Shown here in pieces: positions 1-6,511 of a stretch of DNA of 12,897 nt. The DNA comes from Anaerolineae bacterium. GTDB taxonomy: Bacteria > Chloroflexota > Anaerolineae > JAADDB01. Numbering within the stretch: the stretch's first letter is position 1; each line of letters begins with the position of its first letter. The DNA is taken from contig WGAA01000173.1 of NCBI GenBank assembly GCA_015489285.1, positions 1 through 12,897 of the forward strand. The letters run 5' to 3'. The notes beneath the pieces were generated by a model. That model saw only the letters and a list, made by a program, of their open reading frames with translations, was not told the DNA's origin and ran no database searches. Both the position numbers and the translations under genes were made by a program.

Positions 1-2
1 CC

Positions 3-848
3 CTCCGCGAACCGCCCCCTCACGTGCGGGTGGAAGGCCTGCGTTACGTTTACGACGATGGGACCGAGGCGTTGCGGGGGATCGACTGGGAGGTGGCGCC
101 CGGGGAATTCGTGGCCCTCGTGGGCGCGAACGCCGCGGGCAAATCCACCCTGGCCAAACACCTGAACGGTCTCCTCCACCCCACCGAAGGTCGGGTGCTG
201 TTGGACTCGGTGGACACTCGGTCCCGGTCCGTCGCGCAGTGGGCCCGGCACGTGGGGTACGTCTTCCAGAACCCCGACCATCAGATCTTCGCGCCCACGG
301 TGTGGGAGGAGATCGCGTTCGCCCCCCGCAATTTAGGGTGGCCCGAGGAGGCCACACGGCGGGCCGTGCAGGAAATGCTGGAAGTGTTCGAGCTGACCCC
401 CTGGGCCCACACGCCCCCCGCGGTTTTGGGAATGGGCTTGCGCCGCAAGGTCGCGCTGGCCTCCGTCCTCGTCGCCCGGCCCCCCATCCTCATCCTGGAC
501 GAGCCCACCGCGGGGCTCGACGGGGCCTCCGCGGCGGAGCTCATGAACCGGGTGGCCGCGTTCCACCGGGCGGGCCACACGGTCATCCTCATCACCCATG
601 ATATGCGCCTTGTGGCCACGTGGGCCCCCAGGACGACCGTCATGGCCGACGGGCGCATCCTTTTCGACGGGCGTCCACAGGACCTCTTTGCCCGGCCCCA
701 CGTGCTGGAACGGGCCCATCTCGTCCCCCCGCCCATCGTGCGGGTGGCAATGGCCCTTCAGGCGTGTGGCTTTCCCCCCGGCGTGCTCGACGTGGACACG
801 TTCGTGGAGGCGTTCGTTGCCCTGTACGGGGAGGGGCACCATGATTGA
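3..848 (+). CDS. ECF-transporter-type ABC ATPase (EcfA/CbiO family), 5' end probably outside the window
   Basis: ATP-binding subunit that would power an energy-coupling-factor importer for a vitamin or metal at the inner face of the membrane. Numbered from the first in-frame GTG (24), the Walker A GANAAGKST lies at 34-42, the Q-loop Gln at 82 (FQNPDHQIF, typical of EcfA/CbiO), Walker B ILILDEP at 155-161 and the switch His at 192. The expected LSGGQ signature is replaced by VLGMGLRRKVALA (134-146), which is odd. The frame is open to the window edge (a Pro-rich stretch, LREPPPH) and the GTG has no Shine-Dalgarno. The true start is therefore probably upstream, perhaps in a fused two-ATPase protein of which this is the second half. 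It overlaps the EcfT gene by 8 bases, which supports the ECF assignment. Substrate unknown; no S component is visible. Confidence 0.88.
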   Translation, partial: LREPPPHVRVEGLRYVYDDGTEALRGIDWEVAPGEFVALVGANAAGKSTLAKHLNGLLHPTEGRVLLDSVDTRSRSVAQWARHVGYVFQNPDHQIFAPTVWEEIAFAPRNLGWPEEATRRAVQEMLEVFELTPWAHTPPAVLGMGLRRKVALASVLVARPPILILDEPTAGLDGASAAELMNRVAAFHRAGHTVILITHDMRLVATWAPRTTVMADGRILFDGRPQDLFARPHVLERAHLVPPPIVRVAMALQACGFPPGVLDVDTFVEAFVALYGEGHHD

Positions 849-1629
849 GTTCGACCTGTACGTGCCCGGCGATTCCTGGCTTCACCGCATGGACCCGCGG
901 GTCAAGCTCCTCTTCACCCTGGATGTCATCCTCTTCCTCTTCTTGTGGTTTTCCCCCGCGGCGGTGGCTACCGTGCTGGTGGGCTTGCACCTCCTCCTGT
1001 GGCGTGCCGGTGTGCCCTGGCGCCGGATGGCGTGGGTGTGGTGGATGATGGCGCCCCTCTTCGTCATGGTGCCCCTGGCCTGGTTTCTCTTCCAGCCCGT
1101 GGGGGAGGTGATATGGTCCTGGGGGATTTTGCGCCTTTCCTGGGGAGGGCTGTGGCACGGGATATGGGTGGTGTTGCGCTTGAACGCGCTGGCCCTGGCC
1201 GCGTTCGCCTGGCTTTTCACCACCGATCCCGCGCTCATCTTGCGCACCTTCCTCGGCCTCCGCATGCCGGAGATGTTGGCCCTCACTCTGGCCCTGGCCT
1301 TGCGCTATCTCCCCGCGATCGCGGGCCTTTACCTCCAGGTGCGGGATGCCCAGTACGCGCGGGGGTTGAACCCCCACGAGGGACCCTGGTGGCGACGGGT
1401 GCAGCGACGTCTCCCCGTGCTCGTCGCGGTGGTCATCGGGACGTTGCGCCTGGCGCAGAACCTGGGGTGGGCTCTGGAAACACGGGGGCTGGGGGCCACC
1501 CTTCCCCCGGGGAAGAAGCGCACCGTATGGCGTCCCCTGCGCCTTTCACGTGAGGACAAGGTGAGTTTGGTTGCCCTTCTGGGTATGGGTATGATAATAG
1601 GGTTGGGGAAGTGGTTTATCAGGAGGTAA
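841..1629 (+). CDS. ecfT: ECF transporter transmembrane protein EcfT
   Basis: The 262-residue integral membrane subunit couples ATP hydrolysis by the EcfA pair to a substrate-binding S component. The N-terminus has the family hallmark DSWLHRMDPRVKLL (11-24), followed by several hydrophobic segments (about 24-57, 63-86, 104-126, 145-163). Two cytoplasmic coupling-helix motifs follow: ARG at 173-175 (DAQYARG) and TRG at 214-216 (ALETRG), where ARG is usual. A last hydrophobic helix lies near 241-259. The ATG at 841 is chosen because GGGGAGGGG (828-836) sits just upstream and the protein then starts like its relatives; the longer frame reaching back to 598 only shadows the ATPase gene. Its own stop codon overlaps the ribosome binding site of the next gene. 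Confidence 0.93.
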   Translation: MIEFDLYVPGDSWLHRMDPRVKLLFTLDVILFLFLWFSPAAVATVLVGLHLLLWRAGVPWRRMAWVWWMMAPLFVMVPLAWFLFQPVGEVIWSWGILRLSWGGLWHGIWVVLRLNALALAAFAWLFTTDPALILRTFLGLRMPEMLALTLALALRYLPAIAGLYLQVRDAQYARGLNPHEGPWWRRVQRRLPVLVAVVIGTLRLAQNLGWALETRGLGATLPPGKKRTVWRPLRLSREDKVSLVALLGMGMIIGLGKWFIRR

Positions 1630-1632
1630 GGT

Positions 1633-2061
1633 ATGACCATGCAGAACCGGTTGCCTGCTGCGACCACGTGGCATTATCTGGCGACCATCGACGTGAACGA
1701 AGGGCGCTTGCGGGAGGCCCAATCCAAATTCCGCATGGCCCTTTCCATCCAGCAGGAATTGGGGGATGTGGAAGGGGAGGCGAACACGTTCGCCAACCTG
1801 GCCGCGCTGGCCACGGAAATCGGACGGGGGGAGATGGCCTTGCGCCTGTACATCATCAGCGTCCTCCTCATGCGGGACATCTCCCATCCCAACCTGCCTC
1901 AGGTGGAGCGCGCGGCGAACGAACTGGCCCGAGATCTGGATTACGGGGAACGGGAGTTCACCCGACTCATCGATGAAGTCATCGAAGCCTATTACATGGA
2001 CCGGGGGTGGGGCATTATCGAGGAGGCCTTTGCCAACGCGTTCTGGTCGACGTGGGAATAG
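1633..2061 (+). CDS. small TPR (tetratricopeptide) repeat protein
   Basis: A 142-residue, predicted all-helical cytoplasmic protein with no signal peptide. Residues 11-44 and 50-83 look like two TPR units: WHYLATIDVNEGRLREAQ with Ala/Leu/Tyr at helix-packing positions, then GEANTFANLAALATEIG, a common sequence type in TPR_12 tandem repeats. A third degenerate helical pair may run from 88 to 121. The C-terminus is rich in aromatic residues (EAYYMDRGWGIIEEAFANAFW). TPRs bind protein partners; the partner is unknown. The start is secure: AGGAGG (1621-1626) lies 6 bases before the ATG and overlaps the EcfT stop. The next gene begins directly after this stop, so the product is likely translated together with both EcfT and the glycosyltransferase. 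No function is claimed beyond the repeat fold. Confidence 0.8.
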   Translation: MTMQNRLPAATTWHYLATIDVNEGRLREAQSKFRMALSIQQELGDVEGEANTFANLAALATEIGRGEMALRLYIISVLLMRDISHPNLPQVERAANELARDLDYGEREFTRLIDEVIEAYYMDRGWGIIEEAFANAFWSTWE

Positions 2062-3165
2062 ATGAACGTTGCCTTAGTCCACGATTGGCTGAATCAAATG
2101 GGCGGGGCGGAACGTGTCCTGGAGGTCTTTGTGGACATGTTCCCCTCCGCCCCTGTGTACACCAGCATCTACGATCCCAAACGGGTCTCCCCCGCGTACC
2201 GCTCGTGGGATATCCGCACTTCCTGGATGAACCGGCTGCCGGGGGTGGGCAAGCACCATCAGTTGTACCTTCCCTTCTATCCCCTGGCTTTTGAATCCTT
2301 CGACCTGTCGGAATATGACCTGATCATCAGCAACAAGTCCGCGTTTGCCCACAGCATCATCCCCCCGCCCCACGCGGTGCACATCAGCTACTGCCTAACG
2401 CCGACCCGTTTCCTCTGGCAGTACACGGCTTACCGACGCCGGGAGGGGATCGGCCGGGTGGCCAACGCTCTGTTGCAACCCATCCTCACGTGGCAACGGC
2501 AGTTCGACCGGCTGGCCGCGGACCGGGTGGATTACTTCATTGCCATCTCCCGGGAGGTGCAGCGGCGCATTCGCCGGTATTACCGTCGGGAGAGCACCAT
2601 CATCCATCCCCCGGTGGACACCCAACGCTTTCGGCCGGGCACCCGTCCCCCGGGCGATTACTACCTGGTCGTCTCCCGGCTCATCCCCTACAAGCGGGTG
2701 GACCTGGCCGTGGAGGCGTGTACCCGCCTGAACGTCCCCCTGGTGGTCGTCGGGGAGGGACGGGATCGGAAGGCGCTGGAACGCATGGCCGGGCCCAATG
2801 TGACCTTCCTGGGGTGGGTCCCCCACGAGGAGCTGGTGGAGCTGATGCAGGGGGCGCGGGCCTTCCTCTTCCCCGGACTGGAGGATTTCGGCCTGGCTCC
2901 GGTGGAGGCGATGGCGTGTGGCCGTCCGGTCATCGCCTACGCGGGGGGTGGGGCGTTGGACACGGTGGTGCCCGGGGTGACGGGGGAGTTCTTCTACGAG
3001 CAGACGGTGGAGAGTTTGATGGCCGTCTTGCAGGATTTCGACCCGGCACGGTATGATCCGGATGCCTGCCGGACCCAGGCCGAACGGTTCGACGTTTCCG
3101 TGTTCAAGGAGACCTTCATGGCCTTCATCTCCCGGGTCGTCGAGGAACATCCCGGTGGCCGGTGA
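2062..3165 (+). CDS. GT4-family glycosyltransferase
   Basis: A 367-residue retaining GT-B glycosyltransferase that should transfer a sugar from a nucleotide donor to a lipid, glycan or other acceptor on the cytoplasmic side of the membrane. The N-terminal domain opens with MNVALVHDWLNQMGGAERVL, typical of WbaZ/WcaI-like GT4 enzymes. The donor domain starts near residue 195 (YYLVVSRLIPYKRVDLAV), continues with VVVGEGRDR, and carries the E-x7-E motif EDFGLAPVEAMACG with Glu274 and Glu282, both present. There are no membrane helices. ATG follows immediately after the TAG of the TPR gene with only a weak purine stretch upstream, so translation is probably coupled. Donor and acceptor cannot be read from sequence; exopolysaccharide or glycolipid synthesis is a reasonable inference. 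Confidence 0.92.
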   Translation: MNVALVHDWLNQMGGAERVLEVFVDMFPSAPVYTSIYDPKRVSPAYRSWDIRTSWMNRLPGVGKHHQLYLPFYPLAFESFDLSEYDLIISNKSAFAHSIIPPPHAVHISYCLTPTRFLWQYTAYRRREGIGRVANALLQPILTWQRQFDRLAADRVDYFIAISREVQRRIRRYYRRESTIIHPPVDTQRFRPGTRPPGDYYLVVSRLIPYKRVDLAVEACTRLNVPLVVVGEGRDRKALERMAGPNVTFLGWVPHEELVELMQGARAFLFPGLEDFGLAPVEAMACGRPVIAYAGGGALDTVVPGVTGEFFYEQTVESLMAVLQDFDPARYDPDACRTQAERFDVSVFKETFMAFISRVVEEHPGGR

Positions 3166-3217
3166 GAGGCCGATGGCCCGGTCTTCCGGTTTCTCGGGGC
3201 AGAGAAACTCCTCGCGT

Positions 3218-3226
3218 AAGGAGGTG
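3218..3226 (+). promoter_or_regulatory. strong Shine-Dalgarno for aroB
   Basis: AAGGAGGTG matches the 16S anti-Shine-Dalgarno almost perfectly and ends 5 bases before GTG 3232. This decides the GTG start of aroB. It lies at the end of the 66-base gap after the first glycosyltransferase, the widest spacing in the rightward run. Confidence 0.8.
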
Positions 3227-3231
3227 AGAGG

Positions 3232-4311
3232 GTGCATACCTTATCCGTCCTCCATCCGGGAGGGCGTTATCCCATTTACATAGGGGATGGGCTGCGCCAT
3301 CGCCTGGGGGAATTCTTGCAGGATCGGGCGTTGACGCGGCTGGCCTTCGTCGTCACCGATGAGCATGTGGCCCCCCTGTACGGGGAGGATGTGCGCCTTG
3401 CCCTGGAGGCGGGAGGCTACAGGGTTCACACGATTGTCCTGCCCGCGGGGGAGCAGTACAAGACGTTGGACACCGTGCGTCGGGTGTACGATGCCCTCCT
3501 CGAGCAGGGGGTCGACCGGTACTCGCCCCTCATCGCGCTGGGGGGTGGCGTCATCGGGGACCTGGCCGGGTTCGTTGCGGCGACGATATTGCGGGGGATC
3601 CCCCTCGTCCAGGTGCCGACGACCCTGCTGGCGATGGTGGACGCGAGCGTGGGGGGGAAGACGGGGGTGGACTTGCCCCAGGGGAAGAACCTGGTGGGCG
3701 CGTTCAAGTTCCCCCGATTCGTCCTCGCGGACACGGAGACGCTGGCTACCCTGCCCCCGGAGGAGCGGGCCGCGGGGATGGCGGAGACGATCAAGCACGC
3801 TCTCATCGCGGACCCCGAGTTGCTGGAGTGGGTGGAGAGGGGGACGTTTTCCTGGCCCGACATGGTGGCTCGCTCCGTGTCCGTGAAGGTCCAGATTGTG
3901 CAGGAGGACCCGTACGAGGCCGGTCGACGGGTTTTGCTCAACCTGGGGCACACCTTTGCCCACGCGCTGGAGCGGGTGAGCGGCTACCGGCTGCGCCACG
4001 GGTTTGCCGTGGCCCTGGGCCTGGTGGCCGCGACGCTCCTCGGGGTGGAGCTGGAGGAGACGGCGCCTTCCCTGGTGCGCCGGGTGGAGCGGGTGTTGCG
4101 CGGGGCCGGCCTGCCCACGCGCTGGTCCGACATGCCCGAGCTGGGGGCTCCGCCCTCACCGGAGGCGGTATGGCAGGCCATGGGGACGGACAAGAAGCGG
4201 GTGGGACGGCAGGTGCGGTTCGTCGTGCCCGCGGCCCCCGGTCACGTCTTCCTGACCGGTCGGGTGCCCAAGGAGGCGGTTCTCGCCGCGTTGGAAGGGA
4301 TTTTGCAGTAG
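3232..4311 (+). CDS. aroB: 3-dehydroquinate synthase
   Basis: Converts DAHP to 3-dehydroquinate, the second step of the shikimate pathway, using NAD+ and a divalent metal (Zn2+ or Co2+) in the cytoplasm. The 359-residue length is normal. Visible motifs are GEQYKTLDTV (substrate phosphate/lysine region), the NAD-binding run GGGVIGDLAGF from residue 104, PTTLLAMVDASVGGKTG, and DLPQGKNLVGAF. Metal ligands expected by homology are Glu185 (AETIKHA), His240 (LGHTFAHALE) and His256 (RHGFAVALG), with the usual 16-residue spacing of the two His. The DLPQGKN stretch fits dehydroquinate synthase better than the related epi-valiolone synthases. GTG start with an excellent ribosome site. It is the only clear aromatic-pathway gene here, although a TyrA-like gene lies three genes downstream. 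Confidence 0.96.
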   Translation: MHTLSVLHPGGRYPIYIGDGLRHRLGEFLQDRALTRLAFVVTDEHVAPLYGEDVRLALEAGGYRVHTIVLPAGEQYKTLDTVRRVYDALLEQGVDRYSPLIALGGGVIGDLAGFVAATILRGIPLVQVPTTLLAMVDASVGGKTGVDLPQGKNLVGAFKFPRFVLADTETLATLPPEERAAGMAETIKHALIADPELLEWVERGTFSWPDMVARSVSVKVQIVQEDPYEAGRRVLLNLGHTFAHALERVSGYRLRHGFAVALGLVAATLLGVELEETAPSLVRRVERVLRGAGLPTRWSDMPELGAPPSPEAVWQAMGTDKKRVGRQVRFVVPAAPGHVFLTGRVPKEAVLAALEGILQ

Positions 4312-4330
4312 GGAATTCGAGGAGAGGGTT

Positions 4331-4993
4331 ATGAGCGTCATTTCCGCGATTTGGGATGCTTTTTACCAGACCTTTGGTGTGCGGGCGATATGGGCGATTC
4401 TGGTGTTACCGGCGCTGGTCGTCGGCTTTACGTTGCACGAGTACGCGCACGCGTGGATGGCCGTCCGCCTGGGCGACCCGACGCCGAAGTTGGACGGGCG
4501 TTTGACCTTGAACCCGCTGAAGCACTTGGACCCGTTGGGGACGTTGCTGGTCTTCATCGCCTTCATCGGGTGGGCGAAGCCGGTCCGCTGGAACCCCTTG
4601 TACTTGCGGGTGCCCCGACGCGTGGGGGTCATCCTGGTGGCCGCGGCGGGACCGGTGAGCAATCTGCTCCTGGCCCTGGCCGCGCTCCTTGTGGTCAAGT
4701 TTTTCCCCTTCGTGCTGGACCTGTCCCTGGGCGGGATGTTGAGCATGGCGAATCTGATAGGGGTGTTCATCACCTTCAACGTGATCTTGTTCGTGTTCAA
4801 CCTGATCCCCCTGCCCCCGCTGGACGGGTTTTCTGTGCTCGTCGGGTTGGCCCCCCGCGCCTGGGAGCCCCTCATCCTGTTTCTCCACCGGTACGGTACC
4901 CTGTTGCTCCTCGCCCTCATCTTCTTTGGCTCGGGGATCATCGGTGCCCTGGTCAACACGGTGATGGGCGTGCTCACCGCGGTGGTCCTGTGA
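4331..4993 (+). CDS. site-2-type membrane zinc metalloprotease (peptidase M50 family)
   Basis: A 220-residue polytopic membrane protein of the small site-2 protease group (YwhC/Rip-like minimal form, no PDZ domain). The zinc-binding HEYAH sits at 36-40 in the first long hydrophobic helix. The third ligand motif NLIPLPPLDG is at 157-166, with Asp165 as the expected ligand. The Gly-rich stretch AAAGPVSNLLLALAALL (104-120) is typical. Hydrophobic segments lie at about 17-38, 70-82, 98-124, 137-158 and 186-210. Proteins of this kind cleave substrates inside the membrane, often to release regulators, but many bacterial members have no known substrate. GAGGAG (4319-4324) supports the ATG. The gene begins 19 bases after aroB and ends 11 bases before the HD gene. 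All catalytic residues are present. Confidence 0.93.
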   Translation: MSVISAIWDAFYQTFGVRAIWAILVLPALVVGFTLHEYAHAWMAVRLGDPTPKLDGRLTLNPLKHLDPLGTLLVFIAFIGWAKPVRWNPLYLRVPRRVGVILVAAAGPVSNLLLALAALLVVKFFPFVLDLSLGGMLSMANLIGVFITFNVILFVFNLIPLPPLDGFSVLVGLAPRAWEPLILFLHRYGTLLLLALIFFGSGIIGALVNTVMGVLTAVVL

Positions 4994-5004
4994 GGGGCGC
5001 GTGA

Positions 5005-5514
5005 ATGTGGGGACGAGTGAGGTACCGCCTCTGGCAGGTGTGGGCGGGATGGCGGGATCGGGTGACCGCGGCGGACCGGGAGGAGGTGCGACGGTGGCTG
5101 CCCCCGGCCGCGTACGCGCTGTGGCTCCGCCAGTCCCCTCGGGATCAGGCCCACACGTTGCGGGTCCTGCGCCTGCTCCGCACCGTCAGCGAGGATCCTG
5201 TGCTCCTCCGGGCCGCGTTGCTCCACGACGTGGGGAAGGCCCAGGCCCGACTGCGGGTGTGGCACCGGGCCCTGTGGGTGCTGCTGGAACGGTTCCCCCC
5301 GCTGCGCCGGAGGCTCGTCGCGGCGCGGGGATGGCGTCGGCCCTTCTGGGTCCTGGCCGAGCATCCTCGCCTGGGAGCGGAGTGGGCCGAAGCGGCAGGG
5401 TGCGCCCGGGAGGTGTGCTGGCTCATCGCGCATCACCAGGACGAGACGCCCACCGGGCCGCCGGAGGATATGGAGCGCTTGCGGCTTCTCCGGTGGGCGG
5501 ATAAGCGCAGTTGA
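5005..5514 (+). CDS. HD-domain protein, probable metal-dependent phosphohydrolase
   Basis: A 169-residue soluble protein with the HD fold signature: His50 (DQAHTLRVL), the paired His74-Asp75 in ALLHDVGKAQ, further His at 120 (EHPRLGAEWA) and 143-144 (IAHHQDE), and Asp166 (RWADK). This order matches HDIG-type phosphohydrolases that act on nucleotides or signalling nucleotides. The preceding helices are very Arg/Trp-rich, which could reflect nucleic acid or membrane contact (inference). The substrate cannot be told. ATG 5005 follows GAGGGG (4992-4997); an in-frame alternative is not evident. It sits between an intramembrane protease and a TyrA-like dehydrogenase, with 11- and 14-base gaps, so it is probably cotranscribed with both. 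Confidence 0.86.
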   Translation: MWGRVRYRLWQVWAGWRDRVTAADREEVRRWLPPAAYALWLRQSPRDQAHTLRVLRLLRTVSEDPVLLRAALLHDVGKAQARLRVWHRALWVLLERFPPLRRRLVAARGWRRPFWVLAEHPRLGAEWAEAAGCAREVCWLIAHHQDETPTGPPEDMERLRLLRWADKRS

Positions 5515-5528
5515 TGGGGAGGATGACT

Positions 5529-6506
5529 ATGACTAAACCCGTCCGATTGACGATCATCGGCCTTGGCCGTACGGGGTTGGGCCTGGGCATGGCCCTCAAA
5601 GCCGTCGCCGGGGATCAGATTCACATCGTCGGGCACGACAAGGACCCGGAGCGCACTCGCGTGGCTTCGCGCAGGAAGGCCATCGACAAGGGGGATTGGA
5701 ACCTGCCCCGGTCGGTGGAGGAGGCGGATCTCGTCATCCTGGCCCTCCCCTTTTCCCAGGTGCGGGAAACGCTGACGTTCATCGCGGAGGCCCTTCGCCC
5801 CCAGGCGGTGGTGACGGATACCGCGGCGTTGATGACGCCGGTGCTCCGCTGGGCGGAGTCCATCCTCCCCGAGGAGGTGCACTTCATCCCCGGCCATCCC
5901 ATCCTCCGCGATGTCATCGGGGACGATGAGGCCGTCTCCCCGGACATGTTCCGCGACGTCATCTACTGTGTGGGGACGACGGCACAAGCCCACCCCCGGG
6001 CCGTGAAACTGGTCAGCGACATGATCTCCCTTATCGCCGCGCGTCCCTTGTTCCTCCAGCCCGAGGAACACGATGCGCTCATCGCCGGCGTGGAGCAGAC
6101 TCCCCAGGTCATGGCCCTTGTCCTCCTCCACGCGCTCACCCGGTCGCCCGGGTGGAAGGATCTGCGGAAGTTGGCCGGCGCCCAGATGGAGGCCGGGACG
6201 TACATCGCGGTGGGGGATGCCGAGGCGCTGGTGGATATGCTCCTGGCCAACGGGGAACACCTTTTCCCCTGGCTCGAAGGGCTGGAGGCCCACGTGCGCT
6301 ACTGGCGTCAGCTCCTGGAGGAGGGGGACCGGGATCGGGTGGTGGAGCACGTGCGCACGTTGCAGGAGGCCCGCGAGGCGTGGATCCGCGCGGCCCTCGA
6401 GGGACGATGGGAGGAGACGCCGCGGTCGGGGAAGCGCTTTTCCCCCTGGGATTGGTTGTTCGGTGAGAGTTTTACCCGACGCTGGCGAGGGCGACGGGAG
6501 GAGTGA
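5529..6506 (+). CDS. TyrA-fold (prephenate dehydrogenase-like) NAD(P)-dependent oxidoreductase
   Basis: The 325-residue protein has an N-terminal Rossmann domain, GLGRTGLGLG (11-20), and Asp37 after the second strand, which suggests NAD preference. A helical dimerisation domain like that of prephenate/arogenate dehydrogenases follows, with EEHDALIAGVEQTPQ at 179-193. His123 in PGHP aligns with the catalytic His of TyrA. Other catalytic positions differ: the usual GSVK-type Ser region reads DTAALM, the SHLPH motif reads EQTPQ, and the TRIA-type Arg region reads RKLA. It may thus act on a different substrate. The last 40 residues are basic and Trp-rich and look like an added tail. The third Met (5529) is chosen because GGGGAGG (5516-5522) lies 6 bases upstream; TTG 5511 and ATG 5514 and 5523 are less well placed. 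Confidence 0.8.
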   Translation: MTKPVRLTIIGLGRTGLGLGMALKAVAGDQIHIVGHDKDPERTRVASRRKAIDKGDWNLPRSVEEADLVILALPFSQVRETLTFIAEALRPQAVVTDTAALMTPVLRWAESILPEEVHFIPGHPILRDVIGDDEAVSPDMFRDVIYCVGTTAQAHPRAVKLVSDMISLIAARPLFLQPEEHDALIAGVEQTPQVMALVLLHALTRSPGWKDLRKLAGAQMEAGTYIAVGDAEALVDMLLANGEHLFPWLEGLEAHVRYWRQLLEEGDRDRVVEHVRTLQEAREAWIRAALEGRWEETPRSGKRFSPWDWLFGESFTRRWRGRREE

Positions 6507-6511
6507 CCGCG

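Noticed and set aside
3232..4311. 2-epi-5-epi-valiolone synthase instead of AroB
   Set aside because: The TGVDLPQGKNLVGAF stretch and metal-ligand spacing match dehydroquinate synthase rather than the epi-valiolone synthase type.
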